NCBI RefSeq assembly: GCF_900110605.1
Contig: NZ_FOFI01000006.1
Coordinates: 62,001 to 126,000, forward strand
Source: Epilithonimonas lactis
GTDB taxonomy: Bacteria; Bacteroidota; Bacteroidia; Flavobacteriales; Weeksellaceae
Reading direction: 5' to 3'
DNA length: 64,000 bases
The notes under the pieces: model-generated
Database searches by the model: none
What the model was told of the DNA's origin: nothing
Seen by the model: only the letters and a program-made list of their open reading frames with translations
Position numbers and translations under genes: made by a program
In this document: positions 1-7,605 of the stretch, piece after piece
Numbering within the stretch: position 1 is the stretch's first letter
How the letters are laid out: each line of letters begins with the position of its first letter

Positions 1-600
1 ATTGATTTTGGCAGCATCGTAGATTTTTCCAGCTTTCAATCTGTCAATTAATTCTTCTGCTGTCAGATCGATGTTTACGACCTCATCGGCCTGGGCCAAA
101 ACGCTGTCCGGAATTCTTTCCTTAACTTCGATATCAGTAATGTTTTTGACATCTTCATTCAGACTTTCGATATGTTGGATGTTGACCGCGCTGATGACAT
201 TAATGCCCGCATCAAGGATTTCCATCACATCCTGCCAGCGTTTTTCGTTTTTGCTGCCTTCGATATTGGTGTGCGCCAATTCATCTACGATCACGACTTC
301 TGGGCGAAGGTTGATTACTGCCTGAACATCCAATTCTTCAAGCTCTTTTCCTTTATAGAATAATTTTCTTCTCGGAATGATTGGTATTCCGTCCAGCAAA
401 GCATGCGTTTCCTTGCGGTTGTGCGTTTCGATGTAGCCGATTTTCACATCGATGCCGTTTGTTAGTAGGGAATGCGCTTCTTGGAGCATTCGATACGTTT
501 TTCCCACACCGGCACTCATCCCAATGTAGATCTTGAATTTCCCGCGTCTTGATTTTTTTATTAAATTAAGAAAATCCTGAGCTGACCTTTTTTCATCCAT
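1..600 (-). CDS. kdpD: KdpD sensor kinase, N-terminal part (cut by window edge)
   Basis: This is the first 200 codons of the osmosensitive K+ sensor histidine kinase KdpD; the reading frame stays open to base 1. The N-terminal KdpD domain is visible: a P-loop GMSAGVGKT at about residues 27-35, a Walker-B-like VIVDELAHT near residue 104, and the conserved GYIETHNRKET and VNIQHIESLND-type segments. The start is the ATG at 600-598. The USP-like, transmembrane and kinase domains must lie outside the window. In the family, KdpD senses K+ limitation and phosphorylates a response regulator that induces kdp. It is the last visible gene of the kdp cluster, after the porin. No KdpE is seen; it may be beyond the edge, or replaced by the NtrC-type regulator at 7606-8952 (inference). 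Confidence 0.95.
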   Translation of the reverse strand, partial: MDEKRSAQDFLNLIKKSRRGKFKIYIGMSAGVGKTYRMLQEAHSLLTNGIDVKIGYIETHNRKETHALLDGIPIIPRRKLFYKGKELEELDVQAVINLRPEVVIVDELAHTNIEGSKNEKRWQDVMEILDAGINVISAVNIQHIESLNEDVKNITDIEVKERIPDSVLAQADEVVNIDLTAEELIDRLKAGKIYDAAKIN

Positions 601-627
601 AACAGATTATCTATATCAAATTTAGGT

Positions 628-659
628 AAATCCCTTGTCAAAAATTCAACAAGGGATTT
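628..659 (-). terminator. Hairpin between porin gene and kdpD
   Basis: AAATCCCTTGT and ACAAGGGATTT form a perfect 11-bp inverted repeat around a 10-nt loop in the 75-bp gap between the porin stop and the kdpD start. There is no clear T-run on the minus strand after it, so it could be a weak terminator, an attenuator lowering kdpD expression, or an mRNA-processing site. Confidence 0.5.
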
Positions 660-675
660 GGTAATATGGAAACTA

Positions 676-1773
676 TTAAAAACTTACGGCAAGCGATGTG
701 ACCGCCATAAAATTATTTTTGTTCAAATGATCATCTCTGTCGAGGAAAATATCATCCTTGCTGCTGAGATTCTTCAGTTCAGTACGCCAAACGAGATTTG
801 GAAGGATCCAGTAATCTGCATTCACAGAATAGCCGAAGGTCTTGAATCCATTTTCTGTTCCCGTCGCAATGATGACGCCTTTTTCATCACTGTAATATTC
901 GCATCTTGCCGCAAAACTCAACTTGTCTGTGGCCGCATATTTTGCAATGATCACAGGCGAAAACCAAATGTTATGCTGATTGCTGCCTTTCATCTTTTGC
1001 TCGGCTCCGATATCGAAACCTGTGGTCAAAGCCAACTTTTTACTCAGCTGAAAAATACCGTATAGATTGTGAAAATACCGCATCTGCCTGATGCTGTCCG
1101 GCTTATCATTTCCGATGAAAGAGCTGCTGTTCAAAGTGATTTTATCGGTAGGTCTGTAGGTCAATTGGTGTCCAAAACCGAGCGTCGAATTTCCATCCAC
1201 ACGTTGGATCCGCTGCCAGCCATTAACAACCAAACCGCTGACCAACCATTTTCCGCTGTCGCTGGTGTAGGAAATTTTTGCGCCACTTTCAAAGTAAGGT
1301 GAATTCTCTGCCAAAAGACTTCTGGTCAAAGTCCAACAATCTTTGCTGATGGCACTTTCAAAACCGATGTGTGAAGGCATAATTCCGGCATCGACCCAAA
1401 GATTTTTGGTCTTGGAAATTTTCAAACCGATGTTGGCTTCATAAATGTTTTTGAGGACGCCGGGTTCTGCAGCATAATTGGCATTCATGTACGTTCCGGT
1501 TGCCAAGGCCAGATTGGCTCGAAGTCTTTCCGTCTCGTAATTGGCTTTTACGAATCCGAGATTCAGATTGACCTCATTGTTCCGGTTGTGGCTGTAGATG
1601 AAGCCTGGCCGTGTGTTGTTCTGAGGATTGCTGAAATCAAATTGGTAATAGACTTCAGCGTAAGCCGAAATTTTCAATGGTTTCACATCGTCTTCCTGTG
1701 CAAACAAAGATGCGGAAGCGCCTAACATCATCAATGTCAATAGTTTTATATTTTTCATTTTAATTAATTTCAT
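676..1773 (-). CDS. Outer-membrane porin, OmpL/bbp2-like, in the kdp operon
   Basis: A 365-aa protein with a signal peptide (KNIKLLTLMMLGASASLFAQ) followed by a beta-barrel-like sequence of alternating short amphipathic strands, ending in an aromatic residue (LAVSF) as outer-membrane barrels do. It resembles the 'putative beta-barrel porin-2, OmpL-like' family. The annotated start is MKLIKMKN; the second Met at 1758 is an equally good start. It begins 7 nt after the kdpC stop and precedes kdpD, so it is probably co-transcribed with the K+ pump and may provide an outer-membrane route for ions (inference). No substrate can be deduced from the sequence. Confidence 0.8.
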   Translation of the reverse strand: MKLIKMKNIKLLTLMMLGASASLFAQEDDVKPLKISAYAEVYYQFDFSNPQNNTRPGFIYSHNRNNEVNLNLGFVKANYETERLRANLALATGTYMNANYAAEPGVLKNIYEANIGLKISKTKNLWVDAGIMPSHIGFESAISKDCWTLTRSLLAENSPYFESGAKISYTSDSGKWLVSGLVVNGWQRIQRVDGNSTLGFGHQLTYRPTDKITLNSSSFIGNDKPDSIRQMRYFHNLYGIFQLSKKLALTTGFDIGAEQKMKGSNQHNIWFSPVIIAKYAATDKLSFAARCEYYSDEKGVIIATGTENGFKTFGYSVNADYWILPNLVWRTELKNLSSKDDIFLDRDDHLNKNNFMAVTSLAVSF

Positions 1774-1780
1774 TTTTTTA

Positions 1781-2341
1781 TTATTTCAAACCGTCAAGCG
1801 CGATATTGAGTTTTAACACATTGATCTTTTCCGTTCCGAACAATCCCAGAAAAGGTTTTTCTGTATTGGATGCTACCAGATCTTGAATTTTGTTTTCATT
1901 AAGATTTCTGATCTTCGCAATCCTTTTCACCTGCACATCAGCGGCCTGCACGGAGATATTCGGGTCCAACCCACTTCCGCTGGCGGTGACGAGATCAGAT
2001 GGAATTTCGGATTTTGAAACTTCAGGATTGTGTTTGATGAAGTTGTCAATTCGCTCCTGAACGGTTTTTAAATAATCCGGATTGGAAGGTCCTTTGTTGC
2101 TTCCCGCGGCTCCTGCTGCATTGTAATCTACAGCTGAAGGGCGTGACCAGAAATACTGATCTTCTGTGAATGCCTGTCCGACATTTGTGTAATATTTTTT
2201 GTTGCCGACCGTGATGATCTCGCCTTTCCCGTCGTTGGGAGAAAATTGTGCGATCCCGAAAATAATGAGCGTGTAAAATCCTGAGAAAAACAGAAGACAA
2301 ACCAATGTCAGTTTCAAGGCAGGAAGAATATGTTGTTTCAT
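1781..2341 (-). CDS. kdpC: K+-transporting ATPase subunit C
   Basis: A 186-aa KdpC, the single-span subunit that stabilises the KdpFABC pump and assists ATP binding. One N-terminal membrane segment (residues about 10-32) is followed by family landmarks YFWSRPSAVDYN, GPSNPDYL, DLVTASGSGLDPNIS and a C-terminal LNIALD. Length is normal for the family. It follows kdpB after a 148-bp gap that holds a dispersed repeat, which is unusual in an otherwise tight operon. Confidence 0.97.
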   Translation of the reverse strand: MKQHILPALKLTLVCLLFFSGFYTLIIFGIAQFSPNDGKGEIITVGNKKYYTNVGQAFTEDQYFWSRPSAVDYNAAGAAGSNKGPSNPDYLKTVQERIDNFIKHNPEVSKSEIPSDLVTASGSGLDPNISVQAADVQVKRIAKIRNLNENKIQDLVASNTEKPFLGLFGTEKINVLKLNIALDGLK

Positions 2342-2391
2342 TTGATTTAATTTTAAAGTTCGATTTTATGTTGTGCCGTCTTTTGACACTG

Positions 2392-2486
2392 GATCTGCAG
2401 CCCGGCCTGAGTGGAGCTCATTTTTTTGTGGCTGGAAAAGCTGGGCAAAAAATAGCGGGAACGGAGGACGGAATAGCTGCCCAAAT
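2392..2486. repeat. Dispersed palindromic repeat, copy 1 (kdpB-kdpC gap)
   Basis: A roughly 95-bp imperfect palindrome fills the kdpB-kdpC spacer. On the plus strand it begins CTGCAGCCCGGCCTGAG, has a T-run (TTTTTTTGTGGCTGG) and an A-run (GGGCAAAAAATAGCGGG) facing each other in the middle, and ends GGAGGACGGAATAGCTGCCC. The copy at 44008-44091 shares both ends (GCAGCCCG and GGCGGAAAT-TCTGCC). The copies at 17812 and 27195 share the T-run/A-run core. It has no ORF and looks like a REP/BIME-type non-coding element. Confidence 0.7.
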
Positions 2487-2489
2487 CAT

Positions 2490-4529
2490 TTAAATAAATA
2501 GTGACACAATCAGGTCGATGATCTTGATTCCGACAAATGGGATCAAAACGCCGCCCAGACCGTAGATCAAAAGGTTTCTTCTGAGCAATGCACTCGCACC
2601 GATCGGTTTGTAGGCCACACCTTTCAGAGCCAACGGAATTAAGACCGGAATAATGATCGCATTGAAGATAACAGCCGACAGAATGGCACTTTCCGGGGAA
2701 TGAAGGTTCATGATGTTCAATCCTTGCAACGCTGGAATCGAGGCGATGAAAAGTGCTGGAACGATTGCAAAATACTTAGCGACATCATTCGCAATACTGA
2801 AAGTGGTAAGCGTTCCTCTGGTCATCAAGAGTTGTTTTCCGATTTCCACGATCTCGATCAGTTTGGTCGGGTCGTTGTCCAGATCCACCATATTTCCGGC
2901 CTCTTTTGCCGCTTGTGTTCCGCTGTTCATCGCAACGCCGACATCTGCCTGGGCAAGCGCTGGCGCATCGTTGGTTCCATCGCCCATCATGGCGACCAAT
3001 CGACCTTCCGCTTGTTCTTTTTTGATGTAGTTCATTTTGTCCTCAGGTTTCGCTTCTGCAATGAAATCATCCACGCCCGCTTTTTCAGCGATATATTTGG
3101 CGGTCAAAGGATTGTCTCCAGTGACCATCACGGTTTTGATGCCCATTTTTCTCAGACGTTCAAAACGCTCCTGAATGCCCGGTTTGATGATATCTTGAAG
3201 TTCCACCACACCCAAAACTTTCTCGTTCTCGGAAACGACCAATGGTGTTCCGCCGTTGCTGGAGATGGTTTTTACTGCTTCCTCGATTTCTTTCGGAAAA
3301 GGATTGCCTGCTTTTTCAACCAAGTTTTTGATGGAATCCGAAGCGCCTTTTCTGATTCTGATGTTTTCATAATCCACACCTGAACTTCTCGTCTCTGCTG
3401 TGAAATTGATGAATTCGGGACTTTTGATATCATAAGTTTTAGGATCAATTCCCGCCAATTCTATGATTGATTTTCCTTCCGGCGTTTCATCTGCCATCGA
3501 ACCTAAGACCACCGCTTTCTGGAAATGTTTTTCGTCGATCCCTTTTGCAATATGGAAATGGGTCGCTTTTCTGTTCCCGATTGTGATGGTTCCGGTTTTA
3601 TCTAATAAAAGGACATCCACGTCACCGGCAGTTTCAACCGCTTTTCCACTTTTCGTAATCACGTTGGCTCTCAAGGCTCTGTCCATTCCCGCGATTCCGA
3701 TGGCTGATAGAAGTCCGCCAATCGTAGTCGGAATTAAGCAGACAAATAATGAGATAAAAGCAGAAATAGTGATTGGCGTATTTGCGTAATCTCCAAAAGG
3801 TTTGAGGGTTACCGTCACGATGATGAATACCAATGTGAAACCTGCCAAAAGTATTGTTAAGGCAATTTCATTTGGTGTTTTCTGTCTGGAAGCTCCTTCT
3901 ACCAAAGCAATCATTTTATCCAGAAAACTTTCGCCTGGTTCTGTGGTCACTTTGACTTTGATCTTGTCAGAAAGTACTTTTGTTCCGCCGGTCACACTGC
4001 TTTTGTCACCGCCAGATTCACGGATCACAGGCGCACTTTCTCCAGTGATCGCACTTTCATCAATCGTTGCAAGACCTTCGATGATCTCTCCATCTGAGGC
4101 AATGATGTCGCCTGGCTCACATAGGAACACGTCGCCTTTTTTAAGCTGAGACGAAGGAACAATGGTGATTTCATCATTAAAAATATCCCCCACCGGCTGA
4201 ATCCATTTTGCAGGCGTTTCCTCTCTCGTTTTTCTGAGTGAATCTGCCTGCGCTTTGCCTCTTGCTTCTGCGATGCCTTCTGCAAAATTGGCGAACAATA
4301 AGGTGATAAATAAGACAGCAGTTACGATGATATTATAAATCAAACTTCCTTGGTCTTTCTCGCCAAGTGCGATCCAGACACAAACGCCGGCCATTACCAA
4401 TGTTCCAATCCACACCATGAACATTACAGGATTGCGGAACATTTTGGATGGACTTAGTTTTATAAAAGACTGTTTCAATGCTTCATTGACCAATTCGGCC
4501 TGAAACAAATTATTTTGATTTCCTTTCAT
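2490..4529 (-). CDS. kdpB: K+-transporting P-type ATPase subunit B
   Basis: A 679-aa catalytic subunit of the KdpFABC high-affinity K+ pump in the inner membrane. Visible P-type ATPase landmarks are the actuator motif [10 protein letters not shown] (about 157-166), the phosphorylation motif DKTGTIT with the phospho-Asp at residue 310, [15 protein letters not shown] in the nucleotide/P domain, and the hinge [12 protein letters not shown]. Membrane segments surround these as expected, and length is standard for the family. It starts 10 nt after the kdpA stop, which suggests one transcript. Confidence 0.98.
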   Translation of the reverse strand: MKGNQNNLFQAELVNEALKQSFIKLSPSKMFRNPVMFMVWIGTLVMAGVCVWIALGEKDQGSLIYNIIVTAVLFITLLFANFAEGIAEARGKAQADSLRKTREETPAKWIQPVGDIFNDEITIVPSSQLKKGDVFLCEPGDIIASDGEIIEGLATIDESAITGESAPVIRESGGDKSSVTGGTKVLSDKIKVKVTTEPGESFLDKMIALVEGASRQKTPNEIALTILLAGFTLVFIIVTVTLKPFGDYANTPITISAFISLFVCLIPTTIGGLLSAIGIAGMDRALRANVITKSGKAVETAGDVDVLLLDKTGTITIGNRKATHFHIAKGIDEKHFQKAVVLGSMADETPEGKSIIELAGIDPKTYDIKSPEFINFTAETRSSGVDYENIRIRKGASDSIKNLVEKAGNPFPKEIEEAVKTISSNGGTPLVVSENEKVLGVVELQDIIKPGIQERFERLRKMGIKTVMVTGDNPLTAKYIAEKAGVDDFIAEAKPEDKMNYIKKEQAEGRLVAMMGDGTNDAPALAQADVGVAMNSGTQAAKEAGNMVDLDNDPTKLIEIVEIGKQLLMTRGTLTTFSIANDVAKYFAIVPALFIASIPALQGLNIMNLHSPESAILSAVIFNAIIIPVLIPLALKGVAYKPIGASALLRRNLLIYGLGGVLIPFVGIKIIDLIVSLFI

Positions 4530-4539
4530 TTTAATTCAA

Positions 4540-6240
4540 TTATTTAAGTAAAAAATGTTCTGCGATAGGTCCCAAAGCCAAAGCCGGGAAGAAAGACAGC
4601 GCAGCAACAAGTGCGATAACGGCGAAGACCATCAATCCGAAAGTTGGCGTGTCGGTTTTCAACGTACCAGCACTTTCCGGGATGTATTTTTTGGCAGCGA
4701 GGCTTCCGGCAATTGCTACTGGACCAATGATTGGAAGATATCTTGCCATCAACATCACGATGCCACAGGCAATGTTCCAAAAAGGTGTGTTGTCTCCGAG
4801 ACCTTCGAAACCACTTCCATTGTTGGCGCTCGACGATGTGAATTCATACAGCATTTCGCTGAAGCCGTGAAAGCCTGGATTATTTAGCCAACTGGCATAA
4901 GCTTCAGGATCATTCGCGAAAGTATAACTCGCGATCGCGGTTCCTGCCAAAATCAAAAGCGGGTGTAGAAGTGCGATGATCATTGCGATCTTCATTTCTC
5001 TGGCTTCAATCTTCTTACCCAGAAATTCCGGTGTTCTTCCTACCATCAATCCACTGATGAAAACGGCGAGAATGATGAAGATGTAGAAATTGAGGAAACC
5101 GACGCCGACACCGCCATAGAAGCAATTCACCATCATTCCAAGCAATTGATTCATTCCGCTGAGTGGCATAAAACTGTCGTGCATCGAATTGATACTTCCT
5201 GTAGAAATAACAGTGGTTGCAATGCTCCAATAAGCAGAAGCTGCAGCACCGAAACGGACCTCTTTCCCTTCCATATTTCCCATCGATTGAGAAATTCCCA
5301 TCTCGGAAATCGCAGGATTGCCATTGACTTCGGAAACGACGGTCGGGATCATTAACATTAAAAATCCGATGGTCATTACGCCAAAAATCGTCCAAGAAAG
5401 TTTTCTTCTTTTGATAATAAATCCCATTGCAAATATCATAGCTAAAGGAATCAGCATCTGAGTGACAATCTCAACAATGTTTGTAAAGTAATTCGGATTT
5501 TCTAGTGGATGTGCGGAATTAGGTCCGAAAAATCCACCGCCGTTGGTCCCTAGATGTTTGATTGCGACAAACGCCGCCACCGGACCACGGCTAACTTCCA
5601 CTTTATCACCTTGTAAATTGATGATCGAATCTTTACCCTCAAAAGTCATCGGCGTTCCGTTGAATGCCAGTAATGAAGCAACAACGATTGCAATTGGAAA
5701 TAAAATCCTTGTGCAACTTCTCACAAAAAAAAAGTAGAAATTCCCGAGTTTATCGGTCGTTCTTTCCTTCATTGCAAAAAATACGACAGCTGCGATTGCT
5801 ATTCCGCATCCGGCACTGATAAACTGCCACAGCATCAAGGTCAATTGTCCTAGATACGACATTCCAGTTTCTCCCGAATAGTGCTGAAGATTGGTATTGG
5901 TGACAAAACTAACTGCCGTATTGAAAGCCAGATCACCACTCATCGATGGATTGTTGTCCGGATTCATTGGGAGCCAACTCATATTTGTAAGGACGAACAT
6001 TGCGGCTAAAAACCAAACAAGATTGATGGTCAGTAATGCAGTTAAATGCTGTTTCCAGGTCATTTCTTTTTCTGGGTCGATGCCTGAAATTTTGTAGAAT
6101 AGTTTGTCTACAGGATTTAAAAGCTTGTCCAGCCAGGTTTTTTCGTTTCCGAAAATTTTTGAGATGTAGCGACCAAGCGGCAGTGCAATACCGACTGCGA
6201 GGGCGAACATCAATATAATTCCTAATATTTCTTTGTCCAT
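4540..6240 (-). CDS. kdpA: K+-transporting ATPase subunit A
   Basis: A 566-aa channel-like subunit, homologous to the SKT superfamily, that binds and translocates K+. Ten or so hydrophobic segments are evident. Selectivity-filter-type loops can be seen, including the GGGFFGPNSAHPLENPN segment near residue 235 and NNGSGFEGLGDNTPFWN near residue 470. Length matches the family. It lies between a 28-aa membrane micro-ORF (gap 23 nt) and kdpB (gap 10 nt). Confidence 0.98.
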   Translation of the reverse strand: MDKEILGIILMFALAVGIALPLGRYISKIFGNEKTWLDKLLNPVDKLFYKISGIDPEKEMTWKQHLTALLTINLVWFLAAMFVLTNMSWLPMNPDNNPSMSGDLAFNTAVSFVTNTNLQHYSGETGMSYLGQLTLMLWQFISAGCGIAIAAVVFFAMKERTTDKLGNFYFFFVRSCTRILFPIAIVVASLLAFNGTPMTFEGKDSIINLQGDKVEVSRGPVAAFVAIKHLGTNGGGFFGPNSAHPLENPNYFTNIVEIVTQMLIPLAMIFAMGFIIKRRKLSWTIFGVMTIGFLMLMIPTVVSEVNGNPAISEMGISQSMGNMEGKEVRFGAAASAYWSIATTVISTGSINSMHDSFMPLSGMNQLLGMMVNCFYGGVGVGFLNFYIFIILAVFISGLMVGRTPEFLGKKIEAREMKIAMIIALLHPLLILAGTAIASYTFANDPEAYASWLNNPGFHGFSEMLYEFTSSSANNGSGFEGLGDNTPFWNIACGIVMLMARYLPIIGPVAIAGSLAAKKYIPESAGTLKTDTPTFGLMVFAVIALVAALSFFPALALGPIAEHFLLK

Positions 6241-6263
6241 TTTATTAATAGTTTCTTTAAAAT

Positions 6264-6350
6264 TTAATTGATTGTTTTGATCTTAATGATGATAAAGAGG
6301 AATGCGATGACGAAAAATATCCAGCCGAATATCGCGAGCCAGTCTTTCAT
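6264..6350 (-). CDS. 28-aa single-span membrane micro-protein between kdpF and kdpA
   Basis: An ATG-initiated ORF encodes a 28-aa peptide beginning MKDWLAIFGWIFFVIAF and ending IIIKIKTIN: a short polar N-terminus, about 20 hydrophobic residues and a basic tail. It sits 29 nt after the kdpF stop and 23 nt before kdpA, colinear with the operon. I do not recognise the family. Being a single membrane span inside the kdp operon, it may be a KdpF-like lipid-mimic subunit or a small regulator of the pump (inference). It is too short for most gene callers. Confidence 0.6.
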   Translation of the reverse strand: MKDWLAIFGWIFFVIAFLFIIIKIKTIN

Positions 6351-6379
6351 TTCATTTTTAGTCCTTTTGTTCATCGTTT

Positions 6380-6457
6380 CTAGAATTTTTCCGGATTGAT
6401 CAAAACGTAGCCTATGTAGCCGAATACGGCAATGGCAATAATGAATAATGTGATCAT
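6380..6457 (-). CDS. kdpF: KdpF, small K+-ATPase subunit
   Basis: A 25-aa membrane peptide starting MITLFIIAIAVFGYIGYV and ending LINPEKF. The pattern of one hydrophobic span plus a Y(V/A)LI-x-PE-x-F tail is the hallmark of KdpF, which stabilises KdpABC. The ATG at 6457-6455 overlaps the stop of the upstream gene as ATGA, which suggests translational coupling. It was identified by its C-terminal motif and its place upstream of kdpA. Confidence 0.9.
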   Translation of the reverse strand: MITLFIIAIAVFGYIGYVLINPEKF

Positions 6458-6837
6458 GATCTGTTGATTAATTGGTGGTCTCTTCTTGTCTGTTCCATAT
6501 AAATGTTCTTAAAATCTGCAGGAATCTCCTGGAAGAGAAATCGCCATTGCTGCGGATTTGTTTTTCTTTTCAGGCTTTCAAATGATCGGATGAAGATATT
6601 TTCTATCAGGTATCTCACATAGGAATTGCCTCGTTTGTAGATCCAGTCCATTCTTTTGAGATTGCGGATCATAGACTGGATCTTGGTCTGCTCCAGAAGA
6701 TCTTTCATGTGATCTACCGTGGTTTGCATGATCCCCGCAAAATTGTTTCGGTCCGAGAGGTTGGTAATTTCATTCTTGATATCAGGATAAAAAGCCTTTA
6801 GATATTCGACTGTCTTTTTTTGATTGATCTTTTGCAT
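6454..6837 (-). CDS. Small cytoplasmic protein, paralogue of the 119-aa operon leader (DUF7674-like)
   Basis: 127 aa, soluble, mostly helical by composition. It aligns with the product of 7086-7445 in the core: M-I-R-x(5)-MDWIYKRGNSYVRYLIENIFIRSFESL here against LIRSFDKMNDLYQKGDQALKNAVENVFVYSLDSL there, and FQEIPADFKNIYMEQ against FSKMPTSLHQVYLRQ. I think this is a Bacteroidota family of unknown function (DUF7674 or similar; recalled, not checked). Its stop overlaps the kdpF start (ATGA), and it starts 3 nt after a 26-aa micro-ORF. The operon position suggests a role in Kdp regulation or assembly (inference). Confidence 0.75.
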   Translation of the reverse strand: MQKINQKKTVEYLKAFYPDIKNEITNLSDRNNFAGIMQTTVDHMKDLLEQTKIQSMIRNLKRMDWIYKRGNSYVRYLIENIFIRSFESLKRKTNPQQWRFLFQEIPADFKNIYMEQTRRDHQLINRS

Positions 6838-6840
6838 GGC

Positions 6841-6921
6841 TCAAATTTTTTCGAAAGTTCTGATCAACAAGAAAAAAAGGGCAAATAGCGCAGCTCCCAA
6901 GAGAATTAAAATCGCTGTCAT
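6841..6921 (-). CDS. 26-aa membrane micro-protein, KdpF-like in shape
   Basis: A 26-aa ORF beginning MTAILILLGAALFALFFLL and ending IRTFEKI. It is one hydrophobic span with a short charged C-terminus, reminiscent of KdpF in size and in the -FEKI versus -PEKF ending, though it lacks the proline. It starts 13 nt after the preceding 45-aa ORF and stops 3 nt before the 127-aa gene, with no spare DNA on either side, so it is probably translated. Function is unknown; a second KdpF-type subunit is one possibility. Confidence 0.55.
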   Translation of the reverse strand: MTAILILLGAALFALFFLLIRTFEKI

Positions 6922-6934
6922 AATCGTTTATGTA

Positions 6935-7072
6935 TTAAGGTTGAATAATGGCTGCAAACACAAAAACACTTAGGATTACCGCGACGTTGATGATGAGTAT
7001 CTCGAAGTCATGTTTGGTTTTGGATCTTTTCCAACTTTCCCAGTTTCCCGATTTTATGATTTTTCTATGCAT
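6935..7072 (-). CDS. 45-aa protein with basic N-terminus and C-terminal membrane span
   Basis: A 45-aa ORF. Residues 1-24 are polar and basic (MHRKIIKSGNWESWKRSKTK...), and residues 25-43 are hydrophobic (EILIINVAVILSVFVFAAII), giving a tail-anchored or single-span topology. It starts 13 nt after the 119-aa gene stop and ends 13 nt before the 26-aa ORF. I recognise no family. Conserved tight spacing within the kdp operon is the main support. Confidence 0.55.
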   Translation of the reverse strand: MHRKIIKSGNWESWKRSKTKHDFEILIINVAVILSVFVFAAIIQP

Positions 7073-7085
7073 GATATGGTTTGTT

Positions 7086-7445
7086 TTAAAGTCCTGATTT
7101 GTAGATCTGACGCAGGTAAACTTGATGTAAGCTTGTCGGCATTTTCGAAAAGATCAAATTCTTGTAATTGTTGTCGCAGGAATATGTCAGGCTGTCGAGA
7201 GAATAGACAAACACATTTTCCACCGCGTTTTTCAAGGCCTGATCGCCCTTTTGGTAGAGGTCATTCATTTTGTCGAATGACCGGATCAAAATCGTGGTTT
7301 CACCTTTCCTGATAAGGTTTCTGATCTGCCTCGTAAAGACATTGATCACCATAAAGGAATTTTTGGTTTTATAGACTTCTTCGAACTCCGCTTTGGAATC
7401 CGGAACCACTTGGATGATCTCCTGTATTGCTTCTGTGTGATTCAT
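7086..7445 (-). CDS. Small cytoplasmic protein heading the kdp operon (DUF7674-like)
   Basis: 119 aa, soluble, no signal peptide. It is the first gene of the kdp transcript and a paralogue of the 127-aa product at 6454-6837 (shared core around KGETTILIRSFDKMNDLYQ and the -NVFVYSLDSL- and -YLRQI- segments). The start ATG at 7445-7443 lies about 50 nt downstream of a candidate promoter. Function is unknown. Two divergent copies flanking two micro-ORFs suggest an accessory module added to Kdp in this lineage (inference). Confidence 0.75.
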   Translation of the reverse strand: MNHTEAIQEIIQVVPDSKAEFEEVYKTKNSFMVINVFTRQIRNLIRKGETTILIRSFDKMNDLYQKGDQALKNAVENVFVYSLDSLTYSCDNNYKNLIFSKMPTSLHQVYLRQIYKSGL

Positions 7446-7496
7446 TTTAGTAATTGTTTTGAATCACTAATGCCAATAAATATTCCCGCAAGCAGA

Positions 7497-7523
7497 CAAA
7501 ACTTATAAACAACTATTAATCAA
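7497..7523 (-). promoter_or_regulatory. Candidate promoter of the kdp operon
   Basis: On the minus strand TTGATTAATAG (7523-7513) and TAAGTTTTG (7505-7497) resemble the Bacteroidota -33 (TTTG) and -7 (TAnnTTTG) elements. They would start transcription about 45 nt before the first kdp-operon ORF. The match is imperfect. Confidence 0.35.
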
Positions 7524-7557
7524 TGAATTAAAATAAAAATTTAATTTTTAACCAATA

Positions 7558-7586
7558 AAAAAGCCTATCAAAATGATAGGCTTTTT
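7558..7586. terminator. Bidirectional-looking terminator after the NtrC-type regulator
   Basis: AAAAAGCCTATCA and TGATAGGCTTTTT form a perfect 13-bp stem with a 3-nt loop and T-runs on both strands. It lies about 20 nt beyond the regulator stop (7606) and separates the regulator from the kdp operon. Confidence 0.9.
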
Positions 7587-7605
7587 CTCAATATGATAAT
7601 TAATC

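Noticed and set aside
7461-7476. Possible sigma-54 promoter TTGGCATTAGTGATTC upstream of the kdp operon (minus strand)
   Set aside because: The -24 part fits (TGGCA) but the -12 part reads TTC rather than TTGC, and the transcript would start about 5 nt before the first ORF.
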